A DNA stretch of 64,000 bases, taken from NCBI RefSeq assembly GCF_020497125.1, contig NC_059072.1, forward strand, positions 52,362,697-52,426,696, read 5' to 3'. Below, piece after piece: positions 22,131 to 32,349 of this stretch. Each line of letters opens with the position of its first letter. Position 1 is the stretch's first letter. A program made the position numbers and the translations under genes. The DNA is from Mauremys mutica. Lineage: Eukaryota; Chordata; Testudines; Geoemydidae. The notes beneath the pieces were generated by a model that had not been told where the DNA came from, searched no databases, and was given only the letters and a program-made list of their open reading frames with translations.

Positions 22131-22862
22131 CGAGGATGTTATTTAACACTTGTATCAATGATCAGGAAAACAACATAAAATAATAAAAAACATAAAGTTT
22201 GCAGATGACACCCAAATTGGGGGAGTGGTAAATAATGAAGAGGGCAGGTCACTCATTCAGAGAATCTGGATCACTTGGTAAACTGGGCACAAGCAAACAA
22301 TATGTGTTTTAATATGGCAAAATGTATAATCTTAGGAACAAAGAATGTAGGTTATACTTAAGGATGGAAGACTCTATGCTGGAAAGCAGTGAATTTGAAA
22401 AAGATTTGGCGGTTGTGGTGGATAATCAGCTGAACGTGAGCATACAGTGTGATACAGGAGCCAAAAGGCCTAATGTGATCCTTGGAGGCATAATGGGAAT
22501 CTTGAGGAGTAGAGAGATTATTTTACCTGAAATACAGTGTTCAGTTCTGGTGCCCATAATTCAGAAAGAGAAGAGCCACGAGGATGATTAAAGGATTATA
22601 AAACATGCCTTATAGCAATAGACTGAAGGAGCTCAATCTGTTAAGTTTAACAAAGAGGTTAAGGGCTGACTTCATTATAGTCTGTAAGTAACTACATGGG
22701 GAACAAATATGTAATAACGGGCTCTTCAGTGTAGCAGAAAAAAGTATACTATGATCCAACAGCTGGAAGTTGAAGCTAGACAAATTAAGACGGGAAATAC
22801 AGTGTAAATTTTTAACTGAGAGAGTATCCACGATGGCCCCTTCTGACCTGGAATCTATGAAC
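22131..22862 (+). mobile_element. CR1 LINE, 3' part, older subfamily
   Basis: The readable frame 22322-22591 corresponds to the C-terminal part of CR1 reverse transcriptase (..EFEKDLAVVVDNQLN.S.QC....K.ANVILGGI). Upstream, at about 22195-22215, the DNA reads through a LKFADDT-like segment. The 3' end is 'gatggccccttctgacctgg' and 'aatctatgaac', typical of CR1. Many stops and frameshifts are present. Confidence 0.8.
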
Positions 22863-24450
22863 TACAAATGAAGTCTTTGAGTGCCATTTGCCACTCCCCC
22901 CCACCTCCCTGAGTATTTGCATGAAGTTTTCCTTCCATTTTGGTGACACTCCCCCTCTCTCTCATGAAGATAATTTGGGGAAATATAGGAGGAAGAATAG
23001 GAAAGAAATAAAGAGGAGCACTTCTGTAAAAGTGAGCTGCACTGGAAGATGTCCTTGAGTAGAGGATGTTGCTCTGACTGGAGCTGGGAAAATATTGAAT
23101 AATATGGTTTGTTGCTTCATGCTCTTTTGGGTTCTTTCTATGAATGTTTGAACAATCAAATTTTATTAGCAAAAAAATTCATATGGGAGTTAGTATGATC
23201 TGGCCCAGGATTTGGGCTACAATGACATCAAGAATAGTAGTATCTTTGCCTTGTTCGATACTTCCGGTACCTCATTCACTGCATACTCACCAGCCTACAT
23301 ATTGAATGAAGCAGAGTTTGTGACAATCATAACATGCGATTATATAATTAATGACAATATTGCACTGCATGCAGACAAGAGGGTAGAGTTAAAATATTAC
23401 TGCAGGCTTTATCAAGTCCCTAAGCTCTCCAGGTAAAAATCACCCATGTGCAGAGGGCCAGCCCAAAATCTGTAGAATACGTTAGTCTCTCACTTTCAAA
23501 ACAGAATTTAAGTAGGACTTAAGTGATCTCCTAAGTCTGTGGAATAGAAAATAGATGTTAAATAATTTTGACAAGTTGACAACTTCTCTGGGCTTACATT
23601 TTGAAATTCTTCATTAAAACATGTTCTTCTGTAGTATTTTATAAAAGTATTATTGAAACAGAGCAGGGGAGCTGCTCAAGCCATTTAACTTATTTCCTAA
23701 GAGAATTCTTAATAGCATGAAAATATCTCTGTTGTTGTCTCAAATACGTTTTGGTAAGTACAACCTTATAGCTTTGAGGAAGTTTAGCTGTGTCACATTC
23801 ATAAAGCAGAATAAATCATGGGTAGAATTGCAAAATGCCACAGTGTATACATATGGCAGAATTTGGGGCGTAAAAGATATATCTATTTACCAGCTCAAGA
23901 CATTTTTTGGATCTGTTAAATTATATGATTCATTAACTGAATTTTGGAAACTAATCTTTAATCAGGCCAGGCTCTGATTATGTATGTCTCTGAGTCCATT
24001 TTCAAAGAAGTGGGTTCTTACCCTGTCAACATTAGAAGAACTGCAGAAGGAACTTCCATGGAAAATAGTTCTCCCAGAGTCACTCTGTTAGCTGCCCACA
24101 AAACTATTTTAAAGTGGGATTGTTTTGGGTTTGCAATTTGTAAAATAAATAATTAATGCTTATCGTTACTTCCTACTTGCTTCCAAGCAATCTAAAGCCT
24201 GCCTAGAGTTATGTAGCCATTTTCAGTGTATCTCTTGTCACATTGTAGGTAGCTGGAAATGTGAATTAAAATTAGATGAAAAATGCAATGTGGCTTGATG
24301 AATCAATAGTGACTGAAAAGCAAATTGAAGTTAATTGCCCAATTCACTTTTTTGGTCAAGTGACAGAATCTGAGTATGAAAGAACCTTTAATTTATATAT
24401 TTATAGGCTTTTCCCCAGAACACTGTAGTATCTCAGAACATCACAAACAG
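22863..24450. other. Intronic sequence, nothing recognised
   Basis: No supported exon or repeat. ORFs at 23212-23436 and 23717-23977 show no conserved motif. Confidence 0.5.
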
Positions 24451-24454
24451 TAAT

Positions 24455-24625
24455 TATCCTCATAACATCCTTGTAAAATAGAGATGTATGATTGCCTCCA
24501 TTTTACCTATGGGAAACTGAGGTCACAAAAGAGATTAAGTTACTTGTCCAAGGTTGCAGAGGAAAGTCTGTGCAAAAGCCAGGAATAATCTTCAGATCTC
24601 CTTAGCCTTAACCAGATCCAGTGCA
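24455..24625 (-). repeat. MIR SINE fragment, reverse orientation
   Basis: The sequence 'ccattttacctatgggaaac', 'tgaggtcacaaaagagatta' and 'agttacttgtccaaggttgc' is the reverse complement of the MIR core and tail. MIR is an ancient amniote SINE that predates the turtle lineage. Confidence 0.7.
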
Positions 24626-24779
24626 TTGACTAGAAAAAAACAACCTTTCTCCCCAAAATAAAATTATTGACCTAAGATCAGAAGTAAACATGAATCAGTC
24701 TGTACCATCATACTCTATTACACCTCAACTTGAATATATTTAACTTATCTAACTACGCTTTAATATTCTTTCCCTATTT

Positions 24780-25125
24780 TGGCTTTTGTTCCTTCTTCAC
24801 TGTTGTTAACATTAATTGTGTTTAGTATATGGCCACAATTTCACTGTTTTAGTGAAGACTGAGACAAAATTGCCATTAAACACGTCAGCCTTCTTGACAT
24901 CATCTGCTATTAGTTCTCCTTCCCTGCTAAGTAGAGGGTCTACACTTCCCTTTGTCTTTCTCTTGCTCCTAATGTTGCTTTTGTTGTTGCTTTTTATGTC
25001 CCTTGCTACATGTAACTCATTTTGTGCCTTTGTGATTTTTGTCCTACATGCTTGTACTGTTCTTTTGTACTATTCTTATCACTTTGTCCATGTTTCTGCT
25101 TTATGTAGACCTTCTTTTTGATTTT
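24780..25125 (-). mobile_element. CR1/L3-type LINE fragment, pre-RT region, reverse orientation
   Basis: The minus strand encodes, with stops, the region just upstream of the reverse transcriptase core. It lines up with 57900-58080 of the long CR1 (the K.K..VGPLL...G.LV.DD..KA..LN..FASVFT region). The long T-rich ORF on the + strand is its shadow. Confidence 0.65.
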
Positions 25126-25613
25126 CAGGTAATTAAAGAGATCTGATGCAGCCATATTGGCCTCTTACTATTTTTCCATCTTTCCTTTGCATCAGGATAG
25201 TTTTCATGTACATTTATATAAATTTTGAATATACATGTATTACATAATGCATTTAGAATAAATGAAACATGATTTGACAAATAAAATACATATTTATTAA
25301 TCGAAAAGTGATGCCTCTTTTCTTGCCTTTCCTCACCCTCCATTTTCACAGTCCCTTTTCTTTCCTTCCATATATCAGATCTTTTTATCTTTTTTCCTTC
25401 TTTCTCTTCACTGTGTCTCAATTTTTCTAAGACAGCCATTTCTGTGGTATTTAGGAGCTAAATGCAAAGCTTCACTAGCCATGGCCCTTCCCTATAAACA
25501 CTTAAATGTGGAAGAAACTTCACACCCGAGTAAAGTTACTTCTCTGTATGGGTATTTGTACAATAATACAAAACCTCATGTTTAATTTGCAAATAAAGCA
25601 AAAAGTGTGTGGT
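25126..25613. other. AT-rich intronic sequence, nothing recognised
   Basis: No supported exon, RNA gene or repeat. Confidence 0.5.
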
Positions 25614-27378
25614 TAGGGTTGCCAAGTGTCCGGATTTTGACTGGACTACCCTGTTGAAAAGGGACCCTGGCAGCTCTGGTCAGCACTGCCGACCAGGCTG
25701 TTTAAAGCCCGGTCGGTGGTGCTGCAGGGCTAAGGCAGGCTAGCCCTACCTGTCCTGGCATCACACTGCGCCCTGGAAGTGGCCAGCAGGTCCGGCTCCT
25801 AGGTGGGGGAGGGAGTGCACGGCTCCACACTCCATTGGCTGGGAACCATGGCCAATGAGAGCTGGGGGGCGGTCCCTGCAGGCAAGAGCAGCGCGTGGAG
25901 CCTCCTGCCCCCCACACTGAGGAGCCAGACCCGCTGGATGCTTCCAGGGAGCAGCACGGAGCCAGGACAGACAGGGAGCCTCCCTTAGCCCTGCTGCACC
26001 ACTGACCAGGAGCCACCTGGGGTATGCTTATGCCTCAACCTCCAGCCCTGAGCCCCCCCCAAACCCAGAGCCCCCTCCCACACCCTGAACTCCTCATCCT
26101 CGGCTCCACCCCAGGGCCCACATTCCCAGCCCAGAACCTGTACCCCTCCTGTACCCCAACCCCCTGCCTCAACCCGCAGCCCCTACCCGCACTCCAAATC
26201 CCTCAGCCCCACCCCCCAGCCTGGCGCTACCTTACCTTAGACCTTAGTCCAGCCCATGCTTTGTTGCACATTGGGCTACCCCACATTTGCCATCCTTGCC
26301 TGTCAACTGCCCTTCTCTCCAAATCTTCCCATTTCATGTTGAAGTGCTTGATGTAGTTCAGAATGGTTCATTTCCATGTTATTTGCGGTCTTCCTCTCTT
26401 TTTTCTTGCATTTTCTGGTTTCCATTCTAGGGCAATATTTGGTAAGCGTTCTTTTTCCATTCTCAACACATGTCCCAGCCACTGATGTCTTCTTTTGTAG
26501 ATTATTTGTGAGAGGGTGCCTTGTCCAGTAAATTTTCTGACTTCTTCATTCGTCTTCCTATATCTATATGTTATTCCCAATATTCTTCTCAGATATTTGT
26601 GATGAAATGCATCCAGCTTTTGCGTATGTTTCTTGGTAAGTTGCTATGTCTCACTGCTCTATGTTGGCAGTAACAATTGCTTTGTACACATTCAGTTTTG
26701 CCTTGAGGGAGATGTTTTTGAGTTGCCAGATGGTTTTGAGTCTTCCAAATGCAGCGTTTGCCTTCCCAATTCTTCTTCTTATTTCCTCGGAACTAATACT
26801 ATCTTGGCTGACGGTACTTCCAAGATACATACAATTGTCTACCTTCTCCAGTTTCTCTTCTTCAATTTTGATTCTGTCCCTATAGTCCCCATTAACATGA
26901 CTTTACATTTCTTTGCATTGCATCTCAAACGTATCTTCTCCATTACTACTTTTACTTGGTTTGTACATTTTTGTAGTCTGTTTGCATCTTCACTGCTAAG
27001 AGCGATGTCGTCAGTAAAGTCTAGATCAAATAGCCTGGAATTGTTCCATTTTAGGCCATATTTATCACTGTCATATTGTTTTAATCCATAGTCAATGACT
27101 AGCATAAACAAAAAAGGAGACAAGATGGACCCCTGCCTTACACTTGATGCTGAATGGCTGCTCCCTCATCCCCAGCCCTACCCCCAGAGCCTGCACCCCC
27201 AGCTGGAGCCCTCACCCCCTCCCACACCCTATTCCCCTACCCCAGCCCAGTAAAAGTGAGCGAGGGTGGGGGAGAGCGAGCCACCGAAGGAGGGAGAATG
27301 TAGTGGGAGGGGGCAGGGCCTCAGGGAAGGGGCAGGGCTAGGGTGTTTGGTTTTGTGCAATTAGAAAGTTGGTACTGG
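25614..27378. mobile_element. GC-rich DNA element (AGGGTTGCCAA ends), split by a LINE
   Basis: The left part (25614-26234) starts AGGGTTGCCAA and holds 'gtgtccggattttgactgga' and 'ccattggctgggaaccatgg', features of a dispersed turtle repeat. The right part (27148-27378) contains 'ggtgtttggttttgtgcaat' and 'tagaaagttgg', the decayed inverted end of that family. A C-rich run lies at 26040-26225. The ORF 26024-26356 is a proline-rich frame of this run, not a gene. The LINE at 26235-27147 interrupts the element. Confidence 0.65.
26235..27147 (-). pseudogene. Non-LTR retrotransposon RT fragment, family 1, reverse orientation
   Basis: Two minus-strand frames carry it. Frame 27123-26839 reads LSPFLFMLVIDYGL, then LFDLDFTDDIALSSE, which is the FADD box with Thr for Ala, then ..NAKKCKVM. 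Frame 26580-26368 reads RRHQWLGHVLRMEKERLPNI and ARKKRGRPQITWK, the tail typical of endonuclease-reverse transcriptases that sit after the RT domain. The 5' part with the endonuclease is missing and frames are broken. The clade is not assigned; the family differs from CR1 and from the copy at 50125. Confidence 0.75.
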
Positions 27379-28190
27379 GCCAGTTGGAATTGTGAAAGAT
27401 GTTGAAAATTGATGTTAAATTCCATGAATAAAATGAAACAATTTTTTGTATTCAGGTTTATGTTCTCATACAAAAGAGTAACATGGTAGTAACAAAAAAG
27501 TAACCATCTAGTAACATGGTATTTTCTAGTCTCATTCTGGGGCACTGGTTCAGTACTGATTTGCAGCAAAGAGTGATCTCTCTTGAACCACATGAATCAC
27601 TTCCTGCAGCATTTGGGCTTCCCTAACCCTAAACCTAAAGGACTGCCCAACTCAATCCTGTTTAACTTATGAAATCTGAGATCATACCCAAGGTCATATG
27701 ACTGCAGGAGTCTAAATGCTAAATCTGCGACCAGCGCAGAGCTGTCTGGCTATTTTTGCTAAATGAGGTGGTGCAAACATTGCACTGCACATAGGAAATT
27801 TGCCTTAAAATATCTTCATATTTAAGTACAACATATGATCACCTGAATTTTACTGGCGTGAAAATGTGATGCTTCAAAGATTTCATTCTAATGATTATGG
27901 AAAAAAGTCAATTACATGCTAAGTCATACATTACTGTACATGTCTTTTGTTTCTTGCGGTGTTAGAGTATTTGCAAAAAGAAAACATGTTTAATAAAGAA
28001 GGACCTAATACTGGAAACACTAGCACATATGTTTAATTCTTCTCATGTAATTGGCATTCTTCTCATGTAAGTGGTACTACTCACAAGTGGTAAAATTCTG
28101 CATGCTTTAGCTGTTTTCAGGATCAGGCCCCAAGGTAATAAATAACAGGATTTTCTTCACAAAAATGTTTTATATTTATTTAATTTTTTT
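27379..28190. other. Intron upstream of the IMMP2L exon
   Basis: AT-rich sequence without a supported exon or repeat. It leads into the polypyrimidine tract before 28248. Confidence 0.5.
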
Positions 28191-28221
28191 CACTCGTATG
28201 TGTATATATATTTTTACACTG

Positions 28222-28247
28222 CTAATTGTTTTGCATCTGTCTTTTAG
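28222..28247 (+). promoter_or_regulatory. IMMP2L: 3' splice site (branch region, pyrimidine tract, AG)
   Basis: A CTAAT-type branch sequence (within 'gctaattg', 28221-28228) is followed by a T-rich tract and 'tgtcttttag', with the acceptor AG at 28246-28247. The exon frame begins one base later as the last base of a split codon. Confidence 0.85.
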
Positions 28248-28350
28248 AACCATTGGGTACAAAAACAAGTATGTGAAAGTTCCGCATGGCCATATATGGG
28301 TGGAAGGTGATCACCACGGGCACAGCTTTGACAGTAATGCTTTTGGCCCG
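28248..28350 (+). CDS. IMMP2L: IMMP2L exon: mitochondrial inner membrane protease subunit 2, box E region
   Basis: This exon encodes part of subunit 2 of the mitochondrial inner membrane protease, a type I (S26) signal peptidase. Subunit 2 works with IMMP1L in the inner membrane to remove intermembrane-space sorting signals. The 103 bases give one trailing codon base plus 34 codons, [20 protein letters not shown] then [14 protein letters not shown]. The GD...S.DS segment is the conserved box E next to the active site. The catalytic Ser and Lys lie in earlier exons, outside the window. From memory the human protein differs here at only about four positions. The acceptor is tttttag-type, and the donor CCG|GTAAGT follows directly, so the exon enters in phase 2 and leaves in phase 0. 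No other IMMP2L exon is visible. Confidence 0.95.
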
Positions 28351-28359
28351 GTAAGTGAC
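28351..28359 (+). promoter_or_regulatory. IMMP2L: 5' splice site
   Basis: GTAAGTGAC directly follows the last Pro codon and is close to the ideal vertebrate donor. If it were skipped, the frame would read 24 more codons to a stop at 28423-28425. Confidence 0.9.
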
Positions 28360-29160
28360 ATTCACTATGTATCACTTTATGTTTGCAGTTGGAGAGCAAT
28401 AGTATCTGATGGGTTACTCAGATAATACAGCAAGTATTCATTTCCTGTATTAGCAATCATGATTTTAGAGAGAATCCATGCACCTTGAAATGTTTCTTCT
28501 AATCAAGATGGAGGGACAGATCTTGCTCCATTCTCTTTGCACTACCTAAGTGGCAAAAATAACAGAGATTGACTTTAACTCCCTTGCAAGAAGCAGAGGG
28601 AAGAAAAATTTTTTTGGAGGGGGGCAGTTTTGAGGGATGGGGGCAGCTGATAGATCTGTTGCCAGCTGATGCAACTTTGAGTGCCTCCCTACCAGCAGTT
28701 CTCTCCTACTTTGGAGCCAGTGCTTCAACAGAATCAGTGGGCTGTAATGATGCACAGCAAATGTTAATTGATAAATCAATATGTTGAAGAAAGTATGAAG
28801 TAATGGACACTTTGTCTGTCTAATCAGTTCTCAGTGTAAGAGGAAAAAAACTCACCCTAAATGGTAAGTGTCTCCAGTTGCATACAAGTATTTACAAAAC
28901 AAAAGCTAAAAACTCAGATTTAGACTGCTAAAAGTATACACCTGGTCTCTGTGGAAAGACAGGATATCTTTTTCAGGGTTTTAGTTTTTGGCTTTTTTTT
29001 TAATTGCTCACTTTGTCTGACATACAGAAATTTAGGCTCATCGTCTCTGCATTCTGCCCTGGAAATATTAATCATTTTTCTCATGTTATACATGCAGTTT
29101 TGTTTATCTATTTACTTAGAGATGATTCTGTTCTAAAATGATATAATGACTGGTTGTCAT
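28360..29160. other. Intron downstream of the IMMP2L exon
   Basis: No supported repeat or exon. The overlapping ORFs at 28546-28787 on opposite strands show no motif. Confidence 0.5.
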
Positions 29161-29305
29161 GGGAAATTCATGCCGGATTCTGCTACCCTTATTCAAGTTC
29201 TGTTAGCACTTTACATCTGAAGTAGGGCCATTGAATTTAATTAGACTAATCATGGAGTAGATACTGCTCAACTTAAGTGAGGGTGGCAGAGTTTGGCCCC
29301 AGATA
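29161..29305. repeat. Possible palindromic repeat fragment
   Basis: The block 'ccggattctgctacccttat' ... 'gggtggcagagtttggcccc' is an imperfect inverted pair typical of a reptile palindromic MITE-like family. It is heavily decayed. Confidence 0.35.
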
Positions 29306-29731
29306 ATCTACCTCCAATAACGTGATGTGAAGAGAAAAACATAAGAGTATCTAAGATTCAAAGACCCCCTACCTGACTGGACCAGTGTGTTGCTATTGCC
29401 CTAATCTCTTTCACATTCCTTATAGTTTGTCTCACTATCTGCTTCAAGGGCCACATCACCTCTGATTTTTTTATTCTCCCTTTCTGCTCTGTCATTTTTT
29501 TGACAGTTAATTTTAGAGTTCCTCTTTCTTTTTTTTCTGTGCCACTAGATTTTTTTTCACTTGACCCCATGTTTGTCTCTCCCTTTCTGTATTGTTACCG
29601 GGTGTCTTTTTATCCACAGTCTCTCTCTGTGCACCCAGGATACCCACAATCCCATCCTCACCGTTTTCCTCTTACTTCTAGTATTTTGTCATGGTAGCCT
29701 CACCAGTGTAAAACTACTCTGAAATCTTTAG

Positions 29732-29824
29732 GCCTTGTGTTCACTAGGAAAAAGGTGTGTTCTTAACTTGTATTAGCTAGCACATGTTAAACAACATGTG
29801 GTAAAATCCTAGTGAAAACAAGGC
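29732..29824. repeat. Short inverted-repeat element
   Basis: GCCTTGTGTTCACTAGG (29732-29748) is repeated inverted as CCTAGTGAAAACAAGGC (29808-29824), 16 of 17 positions matching, about 93 bp end to end. The ends resemble the 'gccttgtctacac' termini of the larger DNA transposon at 14549-15825, so it may be a small relative. Confidence 0.55.
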
Positions 29825-31487
29825 AGTTAGTAGTTTTCACATGAGTTAGTAGGTCAAGGTACACCCTAGGCTCCCCCATTGTGTTTAACTACACCTGCTA
29901 ATGCATGTGAAAATTATAAGATGCCTTTTCTCTGGGATTTACCTCATGTTTGTTACAATAAGTTAAGTTCCCACCTCTTTTCCGAGTGAATAGGCACCAT
30001 CAGAGAACTACTGTGACAACTTTTGACAATGCAAGCTTTCTAGCATTCCACAAAGATGATCTTGGGATATACGTATAGAATCATTTTAAAAGTTTGTATT
30101 GGTTGTGTTAAATTTTGAGTAAGTATCAAATGTAAACAGATATTTTTCTTCAGATTTAAATTATAGCGGCAGTTGAAAATATAAAGGAAAGGGTGGCAAG
30201 CATGCTCTTGTGGGAGGAAATTAGCTATGAGGATTGACTAAAATCATAAATATATACATCTGCAGAAAAAAGATGAAAAGCAGGCTTAGGGATGCTTTGG
30301 CTCCTATTGACTAATGTTTCACCTACATGTGTTTTGGTTATGGAGGCAGACTTACATATGTTATGAACAGATTGGCATATCACAATGTCCATTCCTCTGC
30401 CTGACCAATTCTTGCAGGATACTGAATATATTAGGATTGTACTCTCAAGACATTCAGAGGCATATTCGTCTTTATTTTAATATCTTTTCTCTCATAAGAA
30501 TTGAACAGTCAGTCAGAATGAAAAGGCTGCACAATGGCAAGAAAGGAACCCAGTGTCCTTGTTTTGTTGTAATAGAGGTCACTCCAGAGAGTAGTTAGAA
30601 TGTTATCTGTGTCACACTCTAATTTGGAGGAACCAATGCATTTTCCTGGGTCAAAAGGGCCCAGTACAAAAAATTATCTTTAAGGTAGATTACATTTTAG
30701 CGCTATTTACTTTGATGCTATTCTTTTAATTACAATAATAAAAAAAAGCTTATATACTATAGATAAAGTCAGACATAGTTATGTTTTGTGGATGATCATA
30801 ATAAATTAAGTGGGGCATATATGGAATTACGGAATAACAGATTGAGAACAGATGTTAGAAATCATTTTTTCACTTGGAGAATAATGTGTAATGGCTTAAT
30901 GGACTAGGTGATAAGACAAAAATACTGGGATCATTCAAGGGCTAATTTATATGTCATCTTTGGGGGTTATGAATCCTAAAATGTGAATGAGCTTTGACAG
31001 ATGATAATCATTATATAGTTTCTAAAACATTTTATCCATGATATCCTTTGGTCTTTTTGTATCTATCTGATTTTAGTACGACCAAGATCAGAATCTCAAG
31101 GCATATATAGATAATTTTCTCAAGTTTATACATTAAAATAGATTTTTTTAACTGTAGTAAAAATATATTGCAAAAAAAAGTCAAGGGAGCCTCAAAATGG
31201 CTTTATAGGTCCTTTCTGTCTAGTAGATACTTTTTCTGACTTCAGTGTAAGCATTAATTTAATTCAAACACCATCATATCTATCAACTGTGCTGAATTAG
31301 TAACATTGTATAGTATTGCTGGCCAACTACTGATTTAAATGTTAATTTAATCCAGCATGCAGGGAAGTTATTTAAGTAATGCGGTTATTGAATTTTGTTA
31401 TTTAAAGAACTGCTTTGTGCAGCATAGACAAAGGCACTGCATTGTTGTTGTTTTGATACTGCCTGGTTCAATCTGAGGTTTTATCTA
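29825..31487. other. Intronic sequence, possible decayed CR1 piece
   Basis: Mostly unassigned AT-rich DNA. The segment 30790-31000 has a CR1 3'-region feel ('gagaacagatgttagaaatc' then 'tttttcacttggagaataat'), but it is too decayed for a firm call. Confidence 0.35.
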
Positions 31488-31722
31488 CACTGCCCCTCAG
31501 TTTGGACTACAAGAATATGAATAGCAGTACGCACCGAAGTGCTTAGCTGTAACACTCCACATAGACTCTGAAGGTGTTAACTAAAAGTTATCGTTTGTGG
31601 AGGATTATATTAATGTGAACTAGGAACCTTTTAGTTTGTGCCTGCAATCCACACAGGGGAATTACAGCACAGCACTTTGGTATGCACCGCTATTCACAAC
31701 TCCACAGTCTGAACTGTGGGGC
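31488..31722. repeat. Long imperfect palindrome (MITE-like)
   Basis: The left arm starts 'gcccctcagtttggactac' and runs through 'gaatagcagtacgcaccgaa' and 'gtgctt'. The right arm is its inverted copy: 'agcactttggtatgcaccgc', 'tattcac', then 'agtctgaactgtggggc'. Arms of about 55 bases flank a spacer of about 120 bases. The block has no coding frame. Confidence 0.65.
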
Positions 31723-32340
31723 GTAAGTTTTGCAAGTCATGTCTGCCATTTATAATGGCTGAAAACAGCTATTTTAAATGTCAGGCAATAACCATGAAAA
31801 GAACTTAATGATCCTTGCCTCCTTTGCTTTGTTTTTTAATTTAAGGGATGAAAAAAATTACACATAGAATGATTTTAGTTCAATTAGCTGGACTGCGTTA
31901 GTGATATCACTTCAATGAGCCAGTTCTCTGTTTTCAAGCTTTTAGGAGTGTAAAGCCAAACATTTATTATATCACCTTATTCTGGTTTAATTGGAATATT
32001 ACAGAGACGTAATAATGCAGTTTTGGATGATATATGGTTTTGCTTTTAAGAGACTGCTTTATGTTTTTAATTCCAGTAATGCTCCTATTTAGTTGTGAGT
32101 TCATCTAAGAAATGTTTCTTGGGAAAGAATTGTGGCAGTAGTAGTACACAGTAGTAATAACAAATTCTTTCAAATTAAATAAAGACCTTGAGGATACCAG
32201 GATTCATTTTGTAAATGTACTATTTCTATAGCTACTACTTTACTTTTCAGAATGTTTCCCAGCTTGGGATCTGAAAGTGCTTTACACAATTAAAGCCTGA
32301 TAGAATGCCCATTGAAGTTAATGGTACTTGTTCAATTGAC
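31723..32340. other. Intronic sequence, nothing recognised
   Basis: No supported exon, RNA gene or repeat. Confidence 0.5.
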
Positions 32341-32349
32341 TTTCATAAT

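Noticed and set aside
26024..26356. Proline-rich 110-codon ORF
   Set aside because: It is a translation of a C-rich repeat run in a DNA element.
28546..28787. Opposed ORFs just after the IMMP2L exon, considered as the next exon
   Set aside because: No resemblance to the C-terminal part of IMMP2L, and no suitable acceptor in the right phase.
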